Source of the DNA: UBA7236 sp035439505
GTDB taxonomy: Bacteria > Bacteroidota > Bacteroidia > Chitinophagales > BACL12
Length of the DNA: 64,000 nucleotides
Direction: 5' to 3'
NCBI GenBank assembly: GCA_035439505.1
Contig: DAORKJ010000009.1
Location: forward strand, 8,005-72,004
Part shown: piece by piece, positions 28,845 to 37,842 of the stretch
How positions within the stretch are numbered: position 1 is the stretch's first letter
Layout of the letters: each line of letters starts with the position of its first letter
Position numbers and translations under genes: made by a program
The notes under the pieces: model-generated
Databases searched by the model: none
What the model was told of the DNA's origin: nothing
What the model saw: only the letters and a program-made list of their open reading frames with translations

Positions 28845-30928
28845 TTTAATTGTATCGATACGTATGTTCCTTTATTTACTGCCTGACCCGGTGTAATGCT
28901 TTGAGCAACTACTTTGCCTGCGCCATTAACACCAACTTTTAATCCATTTGATTCTAATAGATATAATGCATCCCGTAATCCCATACCTCTTACATCAGGC
29001 ATGGTATACTGATATGTTTTTATATTTTCATGTGATGCTGATTTTCCATGCGCATTTATAGCAACCCATTCTTCATTATCATCAAATCCTTCACTCACGT
29101 GTAACCAACTTAATATTTGTCTGAAGTCGTAAGCATATCCGCGTGCTTTTGCATCAACACCTACATATTGCGTATTTGTATTATTAATTGGCTCGCGAAT
29201 ATTAATAAAGTGAGAATATACTTTATCTGCAATTTCACGGAATACCGGTGCTGCAACTGCGCCGCCATAATAAACATGATTACTTGGTGAATGCACCATT
29301 ACTACAATAGAATATTTTGGCACATCATAAGGAAAATACCCGGCAAAACTTGCGAGATATTTATCTGAATACACACCGTTTTCTACCACTTTAGCAGTAC
29401 CTGTTTTACCGGCAAATTGGTAATAATCATTTTTTAAATGTTTGGCAGTTCCACTATCCACAACAGCTAATAAACATTCCTGTAATTTTTTAATGGTTGA
29501 CTCACTTGCGAGTTTTTCATTTAATACAACCGGTTCAGTTTCTTGTAATGTTACACCATACTGTTGCGTTTCCTGCACCAAATAGGGTTTCATCATTTTA
29601 CCATCGTTTGCAATACCATTATAATAGGTCAATAATTGTAATGGCGTTAATTCCAACTCATAACCCACACTCATCCACGGCACGGTTGTTCCATACCATT
29701 CATTTTTATTTTTCGGGTCCAGTTTAAAAACCGGCTTACGCTCACCTGCAAGTTCAATTCCTGTTTCTTTTGTAATACCGGATTCAATTAAATGTTTGGT
29801 ATATTTTGATGGTTCTTTTTGATACATTTGATTCGCCAAACGAGAAATACCCACGTTAGAGGAAAGTGCAAATGCAGTTTTTACTGTTACATTGGTGCGA
29901 TTGTGTTCTTCACTATCATACATGATGCGGTCAGAAAAAGGGTATTTGCCATAATTTAGATCTACATGGTCGTCTAATTCAATTCCATCTTCAAACAAAC
30001 ACATCAACGAAAATAATTTCCAGGTAGAACCGGGTTCTACTTTAGTAGAAATAGCATGATTATAATTTTCTAAATAACGTCCATCTTCTGTTTTAGATAA
30101 ATTAGCAATCGCTTTAATTTTTCCGGTTTTCACTTCCATTACAATGGCAGTACCCCATTTTGCATTATGTGTAACCAGTGCTTTGCGCAATGCTGTTTCG
30201 GTAATATCCTGGATATTAATATCTAATGTGGTAACCACATCAACACCATCAACCGGGTCCAATTCATTTTTTTCACCTACACGCACCCAACTACCGCCGG
30301 CCACTTTACGCACCACTGCATATCCCGATTTTCCGCGCAATAAAGTATCATAGGTACCTTCTAAACCAACGCGATTATTTTCGCGCACATATCCAATTGT
30401 TCTAACCGCCAAACTTCCGTAAGGATATTCACGCGTTTCGATAGGTTCGGCAATCATACCACCTTTATTTTGCCCCAAACGATACAATGGAAAATTTTCC
30501 ATTTGTTGTTTTTGAGGAAGTGTTACTTTTTTATGTATTTCTACATACCGTTTTTTCTGTTTGCGCGCCTGGGTAATTTTTTGTTTGTATTGTGCTGCTG
30601 TTTTATCTTTAAATAAACGTGATAAAGAAATACTCAGCGAGTCAATATTTTTTTTGAAGTCAACATCATTGGGTGCAACCGCATCCATATAAATATTAAA
30701 ATAGGGAAAGGAAGTTGCCAAAACATCGTGGTGTTCACTATAAATAGAGCCGCGTGTTGGTTTAATTTCCTGTTGTTTGGTGCGCATGCTATCGGCCATT
30801 GCACGATATTCATCACCATGCACAAATTGCACATTACCAATCTGTACAACAATCAGAATACCCACTATCACCATCCCTGCAAGGATGAGATACAATCTCC
30901 ATAATATGTCCTTTTTAGTGTTTTCCAC
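28841..30928 (-). CDS. ftsI: Septal transpeptidase FtsI (PBP) with a PASTA domain
   Basis: The 695 residues comprise one N-terminal transmembrane helix (LILAGMVIVGILIVVQIGNV), a PBP dimerisation domain and the transpeptidase domain. The latter has all three motifs: the active Ser in EPGSTWKLFS, SSN in FALSSNVGIS, and KTGTA. A single PASTA domain follows at about residues 640-695 (MPDVRGMGLRDALYLLESNG). It cross-links septal peptidoglycan with FtsW. It overlaps the FtsL-like gene by 14 bp and murE by 4 bp. Confidence 0.95.
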   Translation of the reverse strand: MENTKKDILWRLYLILAGMVIVGILIVVQIGNVQFVHGDEYRAMADSMRTKQQEIKPTRGSIYSEHHDVLATSFPYFNIYMDAVAPNDVDFKKNIDSLSISLSRLFKDKTAAQYKQKITQARKQKKRYVEIHKKVTLPQKQQMENFPLYRLGQNKGGMIAEPIETREYPYGSLAVRTIGYVRENNRVGLEGTYDTLLRGKSGYAVVRKVAGGSWVRVGEKNELDPVDGVDVVTTLDINIQDITETALRKALVTHNAKWGTAIVMEVKTGKIKAIANLSKTEDGRYLENYNHAISTKVEPGSTWKLFSLMCLFEDGIELDDHVDLNYGKYPFSDRIMYDSEEHNRTNVTVKTAFALSSNVGISRLANQMYQKEPSKYTKHLIESGITKETGIELAGERKPVFKLDPKNKNEWYGTTVPWMSVGYELELTPLQLLTYYNGIANDGKMMKPYLVQETQQYGVTLQETEPVVLNEKLASESTIKKLQECLLAVVDSGTAKHLKNDYYQFAGKTGTAKVVENGVYSDKYLASFAGYFPYDVPKYSIVVMVHSPSNHVYYGGAVAAPVFREIADKVYSHFINIREPINNTNTQYVGVDAKARGYAYDFRQILSWLHVSEGFDDNEEWVAINAHGKSASHENIKTYQYTMPDVRGMGLRDALYLLESNGLKVGVNGAGKVVAQSITPGQAVNKGTYVSIQLN

Positions 30929-31283
30929 TTTTTGGTTTTATGGTATAAGGTGGGTTAGATAATTCCTGCATATTTAAAGTATCCACCCTGCGCGCAACAG
31001 CACTTTGTCTGCTGTGTTGCGTAAGCGAATCGCGTGTGGCATTGAAATAATATTGTTTCTCGAGTAATTCCTGATTTACCGTTCTTATTTCTCTGTCCAT
31101 GGCAACACCACGGTGATTATTCCAGATATAAAAAATACCAATGATGACAATAAACATGAAATAGGGAATATTATTGACAATATTTTCCCACTGAAAAAAC
31201 TTCACTTCATCAAATGATTTTAGCATTGATGACAGGCTACGTTTATTTTCAGCACCTTTGCCGGTGTTTTGTTTTTCTGACAT
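30915..31283 (-). CDS. ftsL: FtsL-like cell division protein
   Basis: The 122 residues form a basic and acidic N-terminal cytosolic part of about 40 residues, one transmembrane helix (IPYFMFIVIIGIFYIWNN) and a periplasmic helical, coiled-coil-prone stretch (DREIRTVNQELLEKQYYFNA). That bitopic layout and the position between rsmH and ftsI define FtsL, which primary sequence alone would barely reveal. It is expected to bridge FtsQ and FtsW-FtsI. The gene starts 19 bp after rsmH and overlaps ftsI by 14 bp. Confidence 0.85.
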   Translation of the reverse strand: MSEKQNTGKGAENKRSLSSMLKSFDEVKFFQWENIVNNIPYFMFIVIIGIFYIWNNHRGVAMDREIRTVNQELLEKQYYFNATRDSLTQHSRQSAVARRVDTLNMQELSNPPYTIKPKSGKH

Positions 31284-31302
31284 TGTTGGTTAATAAAAGC
31301 GA

Positions 31303-32223
31303 TTATATTTTTTCAGCGACGCGCAATTTAGCACTGCGTGAACGCGGATTTTTTTGTAATTCATCCTGTTCAGGAGTTACCGGTTTTTTGGTAACTACTT
31401 TAAAAGGAATATTTTTTCTGCCCATTAAATCTTCTTCCGGATTACCATACACATCACCTGTTTTCATCATATTTTTCACCATACGATCTTCCAGTGAGTG
31501 GTAACTGATAACAACCAATCTTCCACCGGGAATAATTAATTGAGCAGCATTAATGAGCATTTCTTTTAAGGCAAGCATTTCTTCGTTCACTTCAATTCGC
31601 ACCGATTGAAATAATTGAGCGAGGTAGGGATTTTTTTCTCCTTTTACAACGGTGAGTGCAATTTCACGTAATTGAGCAGTGGTTTTAATTCCACCTTCAC
31701 TTCTCAGTTGTAATCTTGCTGCGCAGATGGCATTAGCGAGTTGTTTTGCATTACGTATTTCACCATATAAGCTGAAAATATTTTGCAATTGCTCTTCTGT
31801 GTAACGATTAATTATATCGAATGCAGAAACCGGTTGCGACGTGTTCATGCGCATGTCGAGCGGACCATCAAAACGAATGGAAAAACCGCGGTTACCTTCA
31901 TCAAATTGATGTGAGCTAACACCGAGGTCGGCTAAAATGCCATTTACTCCGGTAACACCCTGCACCCGCAAAAATTTAGATATGAATCTAAAATTCTGCG
32001 GGATAAAGGTGGCGTTTGTAGCGTCAAACTCATTGATGAAATTATTTTGTGCATCAGCATCCTGATCGAAACAGTAGAGTTTTCCTTTTGGAGAAAGATG
32101 GCGCAAGATTTCTTTGCTGTGTCCACCGCCACCGAAAGTAACATCCACATAAATTCCGTCAGGATCTGTAATGAGTGCCTGAATACTCGTATGTAAAAGA
32201 ACGGGTGTGTGATAAGTGCTCAT
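31303..32223 (-). CDS. rsmH: 16S rRNA (cytosine(1402)-N(4))-methyltransferase
   Basis: The 306-residue SAM-dependent methyltransferase (MraW) modifies C1402 of 16S rRNA. Features are MSTYHTPVLLHTSIQALI, the SAM loop VDVTFGGGGHSKEIL, LADLGVSSHQFDEGNRGFSI and VVISYHSLEDRMVK. The length is normal. Its start overlaps the mraZ stop by 4 bp, as is usual at the head of dcw clusters. Confidence 0.96.
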   Translation of the reverse strand: MSTYHTPVLLHTSIQALITDPDGIYVDVTFGGGGHSKEILRHLSPKGKLYCFDQDADAQNNFINEFDATNATFIPQNFRFISKFLRVQGVTGVNGILADLGVSSHQFDEGNRGFSIRFDGPLDMRMNTSQPVSAFDIINRYTEEQLQNIFSLYGEIRNAKQLANAICAARLQLRSEGGIKTTAQLREIALTVVKGEKNPYLAQLFQSVRIEVNEEMLALKEMLINAAQLIIPGGRLVVISYHSLEDRMVKNMMKTGDVYGNPEEDLMGRKNIPFKVVTKKPVTPEQDELQKNPRSRSAKLRVAEKI

Positions 32224-32675
32224 ATACCGTACTTGCCACGCACTTTTTCAGATAATTGTTGATAGTCCGCAGGATTTCTGTTGAGGTATTTTTCACGGAA
32301 TTTCTCCATTGCCCATACCACCACTTTGTTTTTCTGACAAACCATTATCATATCTTTTGTAATTCCGGCATGTTGAACATGTAATCGCGGAATCAGAATG
32401 CGTTCGGCTGAGTCGATCGTTAAAATTGAAGTCCCACTGTAAAACATGTTTTTAAAATCGCGGTCCTCCTCAGAGTTCTCAGGGATCTGATTGATTTTGT
32501 CCATTTCTGTGTAGAATTCACTCATGGGGTATAGATAAAGGCATGGGTCAACTCCACGAGTTATTACGAACTTTCCGACATCATCACCGGAGAGTTGTGA
32601 CACCAGACCGGCAGGAACGCGGATGCGCTGCTTTACGTCTAAGGTGCACTCATATTCTCCTATTAAAAATGCCAT
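32220..32675 (-). CDS. mraZ: Transcriptional regulator MraZ
   Basis: The 151 residues hold two SpoVT/AbrB-like MraZ repeats: LDVKQRIRVPAGLVSQLSGD near the N-terminus, and ILTIDSAERILIPRLHVQHA in the second half, with the DxxGR-type loops changed to DVKQR and DSAER. It is a DNA-binding ring-forming regulator of the dcw operon. Tandem boxes directly upstream support autoregulation. It is the first gene of the operon. Confidence 0.95.
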   Translation of the reverse strand: MAFLIGEYECTLDVKQRIRVPAGLVSQLSGDDVGKFVITRGVDPCLYLYPMSEFYTEMDKINQIPENSEEDRDFKNMFYSGTSILTIDSAERILIPRLHVQHAGITKDMIMVCQKNKVVVWAMEKFREKYLNRNPADYQQLSEKVRGKYGI

Positions 32676-32722
32676 AGTTGGTCGTTATGAACTAATTCGA
32701 ACGTAAACTTAGAAGTTTTATT

Positions 32723-32749
32723 ACACTTTCGTACACTTTTGTACACTTT
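32723..32749 (-). promoter_or_regulatory. Three tandem MraZ-type boxes
   Basis: On the minus strand AAAGTGT occurs three times (32743-32749, 32733-32739, 32723-32729), each separated by exactly 3 bp. This gives a 10-bp period, one helix turn. They lie 48-74 bp before the mraZ ATG. Box sequence and 3-bp spacing agree with the AAAGTG(T/G) arrays described for MraZ in Mollicutes (from memory). A weak -7-like TACGTTCG lies at 32698-32705. Confidence 0.75.
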
Positions 32750-32900
32750 CGAGGTTGAAAAATTTTTGCACAAATAATGCACATCGGTTATGCACATTTG
32801 TTAGCATTGGCGCGGAGTGCAAGCTGGGCGGGCATTGAGACGCATCAAAAAATGGCTTGGACGGAAAAATAGGAGAAATTGATGGCGTTTTGTGACAGTT

Positions 32901-35030
32901 TCACATTCCCACTTCCAGTGCACCTTGGTCCCTCAAGGAGTGAAAATGTACACCTGAGCCCTCAAAATGGAGCTTCCAGTAGCTATTACTCTTCCAACTG
33001 TTGGTGTTATCGGCCACAAAAACCGCATTGGGAAAGGTTTCCAGCAGTTTCTCCACCTTGACAAAAGGGTTGTGATGCAACAAAACGTAGTCTACCCGGC
33101 TGCCATCTGCCGGCAATTGGTTGCGGTTTTCGGGTGTGACGACGAACATGACCTTCTCCCCAAAAACAAGGTAAGGGAAATGATAGCATAGGTCAACTTT
33201 AGAAAAACAGGTATCGGAGAAGGTAAATTGCCCAACAGACGGGTTAAATATACCCTGGGCCACAAAATCGGCCGAAATTTGAAATTTGAACTCCGGAATC
33301 GTCAAAATCCCGGAAGTATCGGACCAGATTAGGGCATTTTCGCCGTTTTTAAACAGAATGGCACTCTGGTTTTTCAGACTATAAAACGTGAAACCCCGGC
33401 TTTGGTTGTTGCTAATTTTGCGGGATGTTATGAATCCACTTACCAATAGACAGGAAATCAAAGCTTTAAATAAATATCGTTTTTCTTTTAGTACCAGAAA
33501 CGCTCCAAGATAAATGAGCGCGACATAACAAATAATTGTTTCAGGTGTTTCTAGATATAATCCTGTTGTTAATGCGTGTGGTAATTGTTCGATTTTAATT
33601 ATCGTAAAATTCATTATCCGTAAACTCCATTCTAATAAAAATGCAATCCAGTTGCCGATAAATGGAATTGTTCCCATCGCAAAAAATGCTAAACCCAAAA
33701 CCAACACCACAAATGAAACCGGAATGGCGACAATATTGGATAACAGAAAATAATTTGGAAACTGATGAAAATAAAAAAAACTAATGGGAGAAGTTGCTAA
33801 TTGCGCTGCCAGTGACACGGAAGTCATTCCCCAAATATATTGCAATAATTTATTTTTAGGATACCATAATTTGGTGATAATCGGTTGAAAAAAAACGATA
33901 CCTCCAACGGCGATGTACGACAATTGAAATCCTACTTGTGTAATTTGATAAGGATCATCAATTAACAAAATCAACATCGATAAAAATAAAATATTAAACG
34001 TATTGGTTTGTCGCTCATATGTTTTACCAATTGCTAAAAAAGTAAACATCACTGCAGAGCGGTTAACACTAGCTGATAATCCGGATAAACAGGTGTAAAT
34101 CCAAATAATAATTAATATTAAAATTGTTTTGATCAGCGCTGCCGTACTTTGTTTTTTTTGGAAAAAAGAAAATGGTTTAAATAACACTTCCAATATGATA
34201 AATAATATGCCGACGTGTAATCCTGAAACTGCTAAAATATGCATGGTTCCTGTGTTGGCGTAGGCCTGTTTTACTTCTTCATCCAACACACTTTTTTGTC
34301 CGATGATTAATGTTTGCGCCACAGCCAAGGCATCGGGGTCGTGTAAATGTGTTTCGAGGTTATGGATAAAATTGGCCTTAATGCGAAAAATAAATTGCCA
34401 AATAGGTTTACCTTTATTGATACCGCTAAATTGGTATTCATGTTGTTTTAAAAAAGCGGTATAATATATTTTTTGATTATATAAATAGGTTTGATAATTA
34501 AATGCCTGTGGATTTTTCGGCGGGTCGGGTTGGCGAAATCCGTTTTTTACAACTATAATATCGCCGTAAACTAATTGGTGTTGATTGGTTGAGTCGAGCG
34601 GAATATATAAAATGGATTTGCCAATGGTTGGTGTTTGTTTGTTGTTTTTTATATGTGCAGTTACATCAACATAAAGTCGGATATTTTTAGTGGTAATTTC
34701 GGGAGGTTGTGTTATTCTGCATTGAAAAATTGATGTGCTGTCCGCCTGATGATAAAAATAATTATCGCGATATATTGGGGTGTCGTGAATAACTAAAACT
34801 ATTCCTGCTAAAAAAAGGGTGAGGTGTAATAAAATACCGTAAAGGGGTTGCAAGGAAAAACTTGCTGCAGTTTTAGGACAAAGTTGTAAGGTGGTAAATA
34901 TTAATGCGCTTGCATAAAAAAGGTAATTCAGCCATAACTGACTAAATTGAAAATTCAGGCATATGATGATTCCGGCGATAAACGGAATCAAATACCGGAA
35001 TAAAGGGATGTAATTCCAATATCCGTTCAT
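32901..35030 (-). CDS. comEC: ComEC/Rec2 family DNA-uptake channel protein
   Basis: The 709-residue polytopic membrane protein has the DUF4131-like N-terminal part and then the competence domain with the conserved NTGTMHILAVSGLHVGILFI. Many helices follow, and a C-terminal degenerate metallo-beta-lactamase-like part ends near YVLLHHNPFVKVEKLL. Bacteroidota ComEC often has this reduced C-terminal domain. The protein moves single-stranded DNA across the inner membrane. The gene points towards mraZ and ends 225 bp before it. Other competence genes are absent from the window. Confidence 0.88.
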   Translation of the reverse strand: MNGYWNYIPLFRYLIPFIAGIIICLNFQFSQLWLNYLFYASALIFTTLQLCPKTAASFSLQPLYGILLHLTLFLAGIVLVIHDTPIYRDNYFYHQADSTSIFQCRITQPPEITTKNIRLYVDVTAHIKNNKQTPTIGKSILYIPLDSTNQHQLVYGDIIVVKNGFRQPDPPKNPQAFNYQTYLYNQKIYYTAFLKQHEYQFSGINKGKPIWQFIFRIKANFIHNLETHLHDPDALAVAQTLIIGQKSVLDEEVKQAYANTGTMHILAVSGLHVGILFIILEVLFKPFSFFQKKQSTAALIKTILILIIIWIYTCLSGLSASVNRSAVMFTFLAIGKTYERQTNTFNILFLSMLILLIDDPYQITQVGFQLSYIAVGGIVFFQPIITKLWYPKNKLLQYIWGMTSVSLAAQLATSPISFFYFHQFPNYFLLSNIVAIPVSFVVLVLGLAFFAMGTIPFIGNWIAFLLEWSLRIMNFTIIKIEQLPHALTTGLYLETPETIICYVALIYLGAFLVLKEKRYLFKALISCLLVSGFITSRKISNNQSRGFTFYSLKNQSAILFKNGENALIWSDTSGILTIPEFKFQISADFVAQGIFNPSVGQFTFSDTCFSKVDLCYHFPYLVFGEKVMFVVTPENRNQLPADGSRVDYVLLHHNPFVKVEKLLETFPNAVFVADNTNSWKSNSYWKLHFEGSGVHFHSLRDQGALEVGM

Positions 35031-35442
35031 AAGGGTTAAACGGAGTTAAAAGTAAATGGTCGTATTGAGGATTACAAGTGTTGTGGTGAGTTGAAAATCA
35101 AAGTGCTTGATATACTTGAGTGTAAGCGGTTACAAAGTTTGGGGGGGAACAGCCGGAACCACAGAGAACCCGGAGGAAATGCGCACAGTGAACACAGAGG
35201 TAGTACGCAAAGTAAAAATAAAGTTTTTTTGCCCACACTTAAAGTGATCCGGAAAGCAAAATTAAATACACGCAATCCCGATAGCTATCGTGACACAAAA
35301 TTCAAATGATAATCCAATATTAAATCATATATTCTGTGTACTTTGTAGGCTGTTTCCTTTACATTTCCCTCTGTGGTTTCGGCTTTTTAAACGTTTATTC
35401 CAATACATCGATTTATGATATATTAAAATACGCAATTATTTA
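35031..35442. repeat. Repeat-bearing spacer between comEC and pgk
   Basis: No gene is seen in 412 bp. Near 35158-35212 are CCACAGAG- and ACACAGAGG-type segments, and near 35328-35385 are their reverse forms (TTCTGTGTACTTTG, CCCTCTGTGGTTT), making imperfect inverted arms about 170-200 bp apart. AATCCCGATAGCTATCG at 35275-35291 is a partial copy of the palindrome at 8124-8141, with GCAAAATTAAA beside it in both places. Confidence 0.6.
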
Positions 35443-36639
35443 TTAAGCCTCAATAGCCGCAACACCAGGTAATACCTTTCCTTCAAAAAATTCTAGCATG
35501 GCACCACCACCTGTAGAAACATAACTCACTTCATCAGCGAGATGGAATTTATTTACAGCGGCAACACTATCGCCACCGCCAACTAATGAATAAGCACCAT
35601 TTTTTGTCGCAGCTGCAATCGCTTTAGCAATTGTTATTGTTCCTTTCGAAAAATTTTCCATTTCGAACACACCCATAGGTCCGTTCCACAAAATAGTTTT
35701 TGATGCAGCAATAACATCCGTAAATTGCTGAATAGCTTTTTCACCAATATCTAAACCCATCCAACCATCAGGAATATTATTACTGTCGCCGGACTGAATT
35801 TGTGCAGCATTATCAAATTTATCTGCGAGAATAGAATCAACAGGCAATAAAATTTTTACCCCTTTTGCCTTCGCTTTTTCCAATAATTCTTTTGCGGTAT
35901 CTAATTTATCTGTTTCACACAAAGAACTGCCGATATTACCACCCATTGCTTTAAAAAAAGTATAGGCCATTCCGCCGCCGATGATAATATTATCTGCTTT
36001 TTCGAGCAGGCGTTCCAAAATCATAATTTTATCGGAAACCTTTGCACCGCCTATAATTGCGGTAAAAGGTTTTTCGTGATGATGCAACACTTTTGTCCCG
36101 GCAGCTACTTCCGCAGCCATTAAAAATCCGAACATTTTATGTGCCGCATCAAAATATTTAGCAATTATGGTGGTTGAAGCGTGAGCACGGTGGGCAGTTC
36201 CAAAAGCATCGTTTACATATACATCACCCAATTTTGCTAATTCCTGTGCAAACAATTCGTCACCTTTTTCTTCTTCAGGATGAAAACGCAAATTTTCCAC
36301 CAATAAAATTTCTCCAGCTTTTAAATTTTTTGCAGCATTTACAGCAACATCTCCAATACAATCGTTCACAAATTGAACAGGTTTAGCTAATAATACAGAT
36401 AATGGCTGTACAACATGTCGCAATGAATATTTATCCTCAGGTCCTGTCTTAGGGCGACCGAGGTGCGACATTAATACTACTGCTCCACCTTCATTAATAA
36501 TTTTATTTATAGTAGGTAAAGCTGCGCGAAGGCGATTATCGTCGGTAACTGCAAATGTTTGTTTATCTAAAGGCACATTAAAATCCACGCGAATTACCGC
36601 GCGATGTCCTGAGAAATTAAACTGAGAAACGGTTTTCAT
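35443..36639 (-). CDS. pgk: Phosphoglycerate kinase
   Basis: The ATG at 36639 gives 398 residues, the usual length, and an in-frame TTG 9 bp earlier is less likely. Motifs are VIRVDFNVPL, MSHLGRPK, LVENLRFHPEEEKGD, the hinge/nucleotide site IIGGAKVSDKI, WNGPMGVFE and GGGDSVAAV. It catalyses 1,3-bisphosphoglycerate + ADP to 3-phosphoglycerate + ATP in glycolysis. It follows gap by 31 bp in the same direction, a glycolytic operon. Confidence 0.96.
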   Translation of the reverse strand: MKTVSQFNFSGHRAVIRVDFNVPLDKQTFAVTDDNRLRAALPTINKIINEGGAVVLMSHLGRPKTGPEDKYSLRHVVQPLSVLLAKPVQFVNDCIGDVAVNAAKNLKAGEILLVENLRFHPEEEKGDELFAQELAKLGDVYVNDAFGTAHRAHASTTIIAKYFDAAHKMFGFLMAAEVAAGTKVLHHHEKPFTAIIGGAKVSDKIMILERLLEKADNIIIGGGMAYTFFKAMGGNIGSSLCETDKLDTAKELLEKAKAKGVKILLPVDSILADKFDNAAQIQSGDSNNIPDGWMGLDIGEKAIQQFTDVIAASKTILWNGPMGVFEMENFSKGTITIAKAIAAATKNGAYSLVGGGDSVAAVNKFHLADEVSYVSTGGGAMLEFFEGKVLPGVAAIEA

Positions 36640-36670
36640 TTTTTCCAAAACTTATCTGTGAAATAATTTT

Positions 36671-37672
36671 TTACATTTTCGCAATACGTTCAATTAAATC
36701 GGCGAGGCGACTGGAATAGCCATATTCATTATCGTACCATCCCACAATTTTCACCATTTTACCGATAACATGTGTAAGTTGTGCATCAAAAATACAAGAG
36801 TGCGGATCACCAACAATATCAATTGAAACGATAGGGTCTTCGGTATAACTTAAAATACCTTTGAGTTCATCGGCAGCAGCTACTTTAAATAGTGCGTTAA
36901 TTTCCTCAACGGTTGTATTCTTATTAATAATACAGGTAATATCCGTTAATGAACCATCCTTAACAGGAACACGAATTCCGGCACCCCCAATTTTACCAAT
37001 CAGGTCGGGATAGGTTAAGGTAATCGCTTTTGCGGCACCTGTCGATGTAGGGACAATATTTTCGGCAGCAGCTCTGGCTCTTCTCAAATCTTTATGTGGC
37101 GAATCGTGCAAACGCTGATCGCCGGTATAACTGTGCACGGTAGTGATATAAGCCGATTCGATTTCAAAGTTTTCGTGAATCACCCTTATCATAGGAGCTG
37201 CGCAGTTGGTAGTGCAGGAAGCATTGGAAATAATCACATCATCCTGAGTAAGCAGGTTGTCGTTCACGCCCAACACAATGGTTTTAATATCAGAGCCCTT
37301 TGGTGGCGCTGAAAGCACAACTTTTTTAGCACCGGCCTGAATATGGAGATTAGCATGTTCTCGGTCCAGGAAATGTCCCGTAGACTCCATAACCAGGTCG
37401 ATATTGAGGGTTTTCCACGGCAATTTGGCAGGGTCTTTTTCGGCATAAACCCTGATAAGTTTGCCGTTTACCAACAAATCGTTGCCTGAAACCTCCACGG
37501 TACCGCTAAAACGACCATGAACAGAGTCGTATTTAAACAAATGAGCCAGTGTTTTTACGTCGGTAAGGTCGTTTATGGCGATAATTTCGAAGTTGTTTTT
37601 TTCCAAGGCCCTTCGGAGGAAAATTCGTCCGATACGCCCGAATCCATTGATTGCTACGCGATAGTTACTCAT
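36671..37672 (-). CDS. gap: Glyceraldehyde-3-phosphate dehydrogenase, type I
   Basis: The 333 residues contain NAD-binding VAINGFGRIGRIFLRRALE, the catalytic Cys in SNASCTTNCAAP, GAAKAITLTYPDL, and the C-terminal WYDNEYGYSSRLADLI. The length is normal for the tetrameric cytosolic enzyme. It catalyses the phosphorylating oxidation of glyceraldehyde 3-phosphate and leads the gap-pgk operon. It is divergent from tRNA-Glu, with a 98-bp spacer. Confidence 0.97.
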   Translation of the reverse strand: MSNYRVAINGFGRIGRIFLRRALEKNNFEIIAINDLTDVKTLAHLFKYDSVHGRFSGTVEVSGNDLLVNGKLIRVYAEKDPAKLPWKTLNIDLVMESTGHFLDREHANLHIQAGAKKVVLSAPPKGSDIKTIVLGVNDNLLTQDDVIISNASCTTNCAAPMIRVIHENFEIESAYITTVHSYTGDQRLHDSPHKDLRRARAAAENIVPTSTGAAKAITLTYPDLIGKIGGAGIRVPVKDGSLTDITCIINKNTTVEEINALFKVAAADELKGILSYTEDPIVSIDIVGDPHSCIFDAQLTHVIGKMVKIVGWYDNEYGYSSRLADLIERIAKM

Positions 37673-37743
37673 AATATGACTGTAAAATTAGCTTCAAAAA
37701 GAGAATTTTTGTGTAGAAATTTTAATAAAAATAAATTTTCTAT

Positions 37744-37751
37744 TACTTTTG
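37744..37751 (+). promoter_or_regulatory. -7 element of tRNA-Glu
   Basis: TACTTTTG matches TAnnTTTG and lies 19 bp before the tRNA 5' end. A -33 TTTG at 20-21 bp is not evident. Confidence 0.5.
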
Positions 37752-37770
37752 CACTCTCGTTTACAAAAAC

Positions 37771-37842
37771 GGCCCGTTCATCTAGGGGTTAGGATACAAG
37801 ATTTTCATTCTTGGTACAGGGGTTCGATTCCCCTACGGGCTA
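37771..37842 (+). tRNA. tRNA-Glu (anticodon TTC)
   Basis: The acceptor GGCCCGT pairs with ACGGGCT (one G-U), the D-arm region is TCTAGGGGTTAGGA, and the anticodon stem AAGA/TCTT encloses TTTTCAT with TTC as anticodon. The T-arm is AGGGG-TTCGATT-CCCCT. The discriminator is A, followed by CCT, so CCA is not fully encoded. The 3' half coincides with the end of the serine recombinase reading frame on the other strand, marking it as the insertion site of the adjacent element. Confidence 0.93.

Noticed and set aside
32723..32749. A CRISPR-like or tandem repeat array.
   Set aside because: The units are 7 bp with 3-bp spacers, which fits regulator boxes. No CRISPR repeat-spacer structure or cas gene was seen anywhere in the window.
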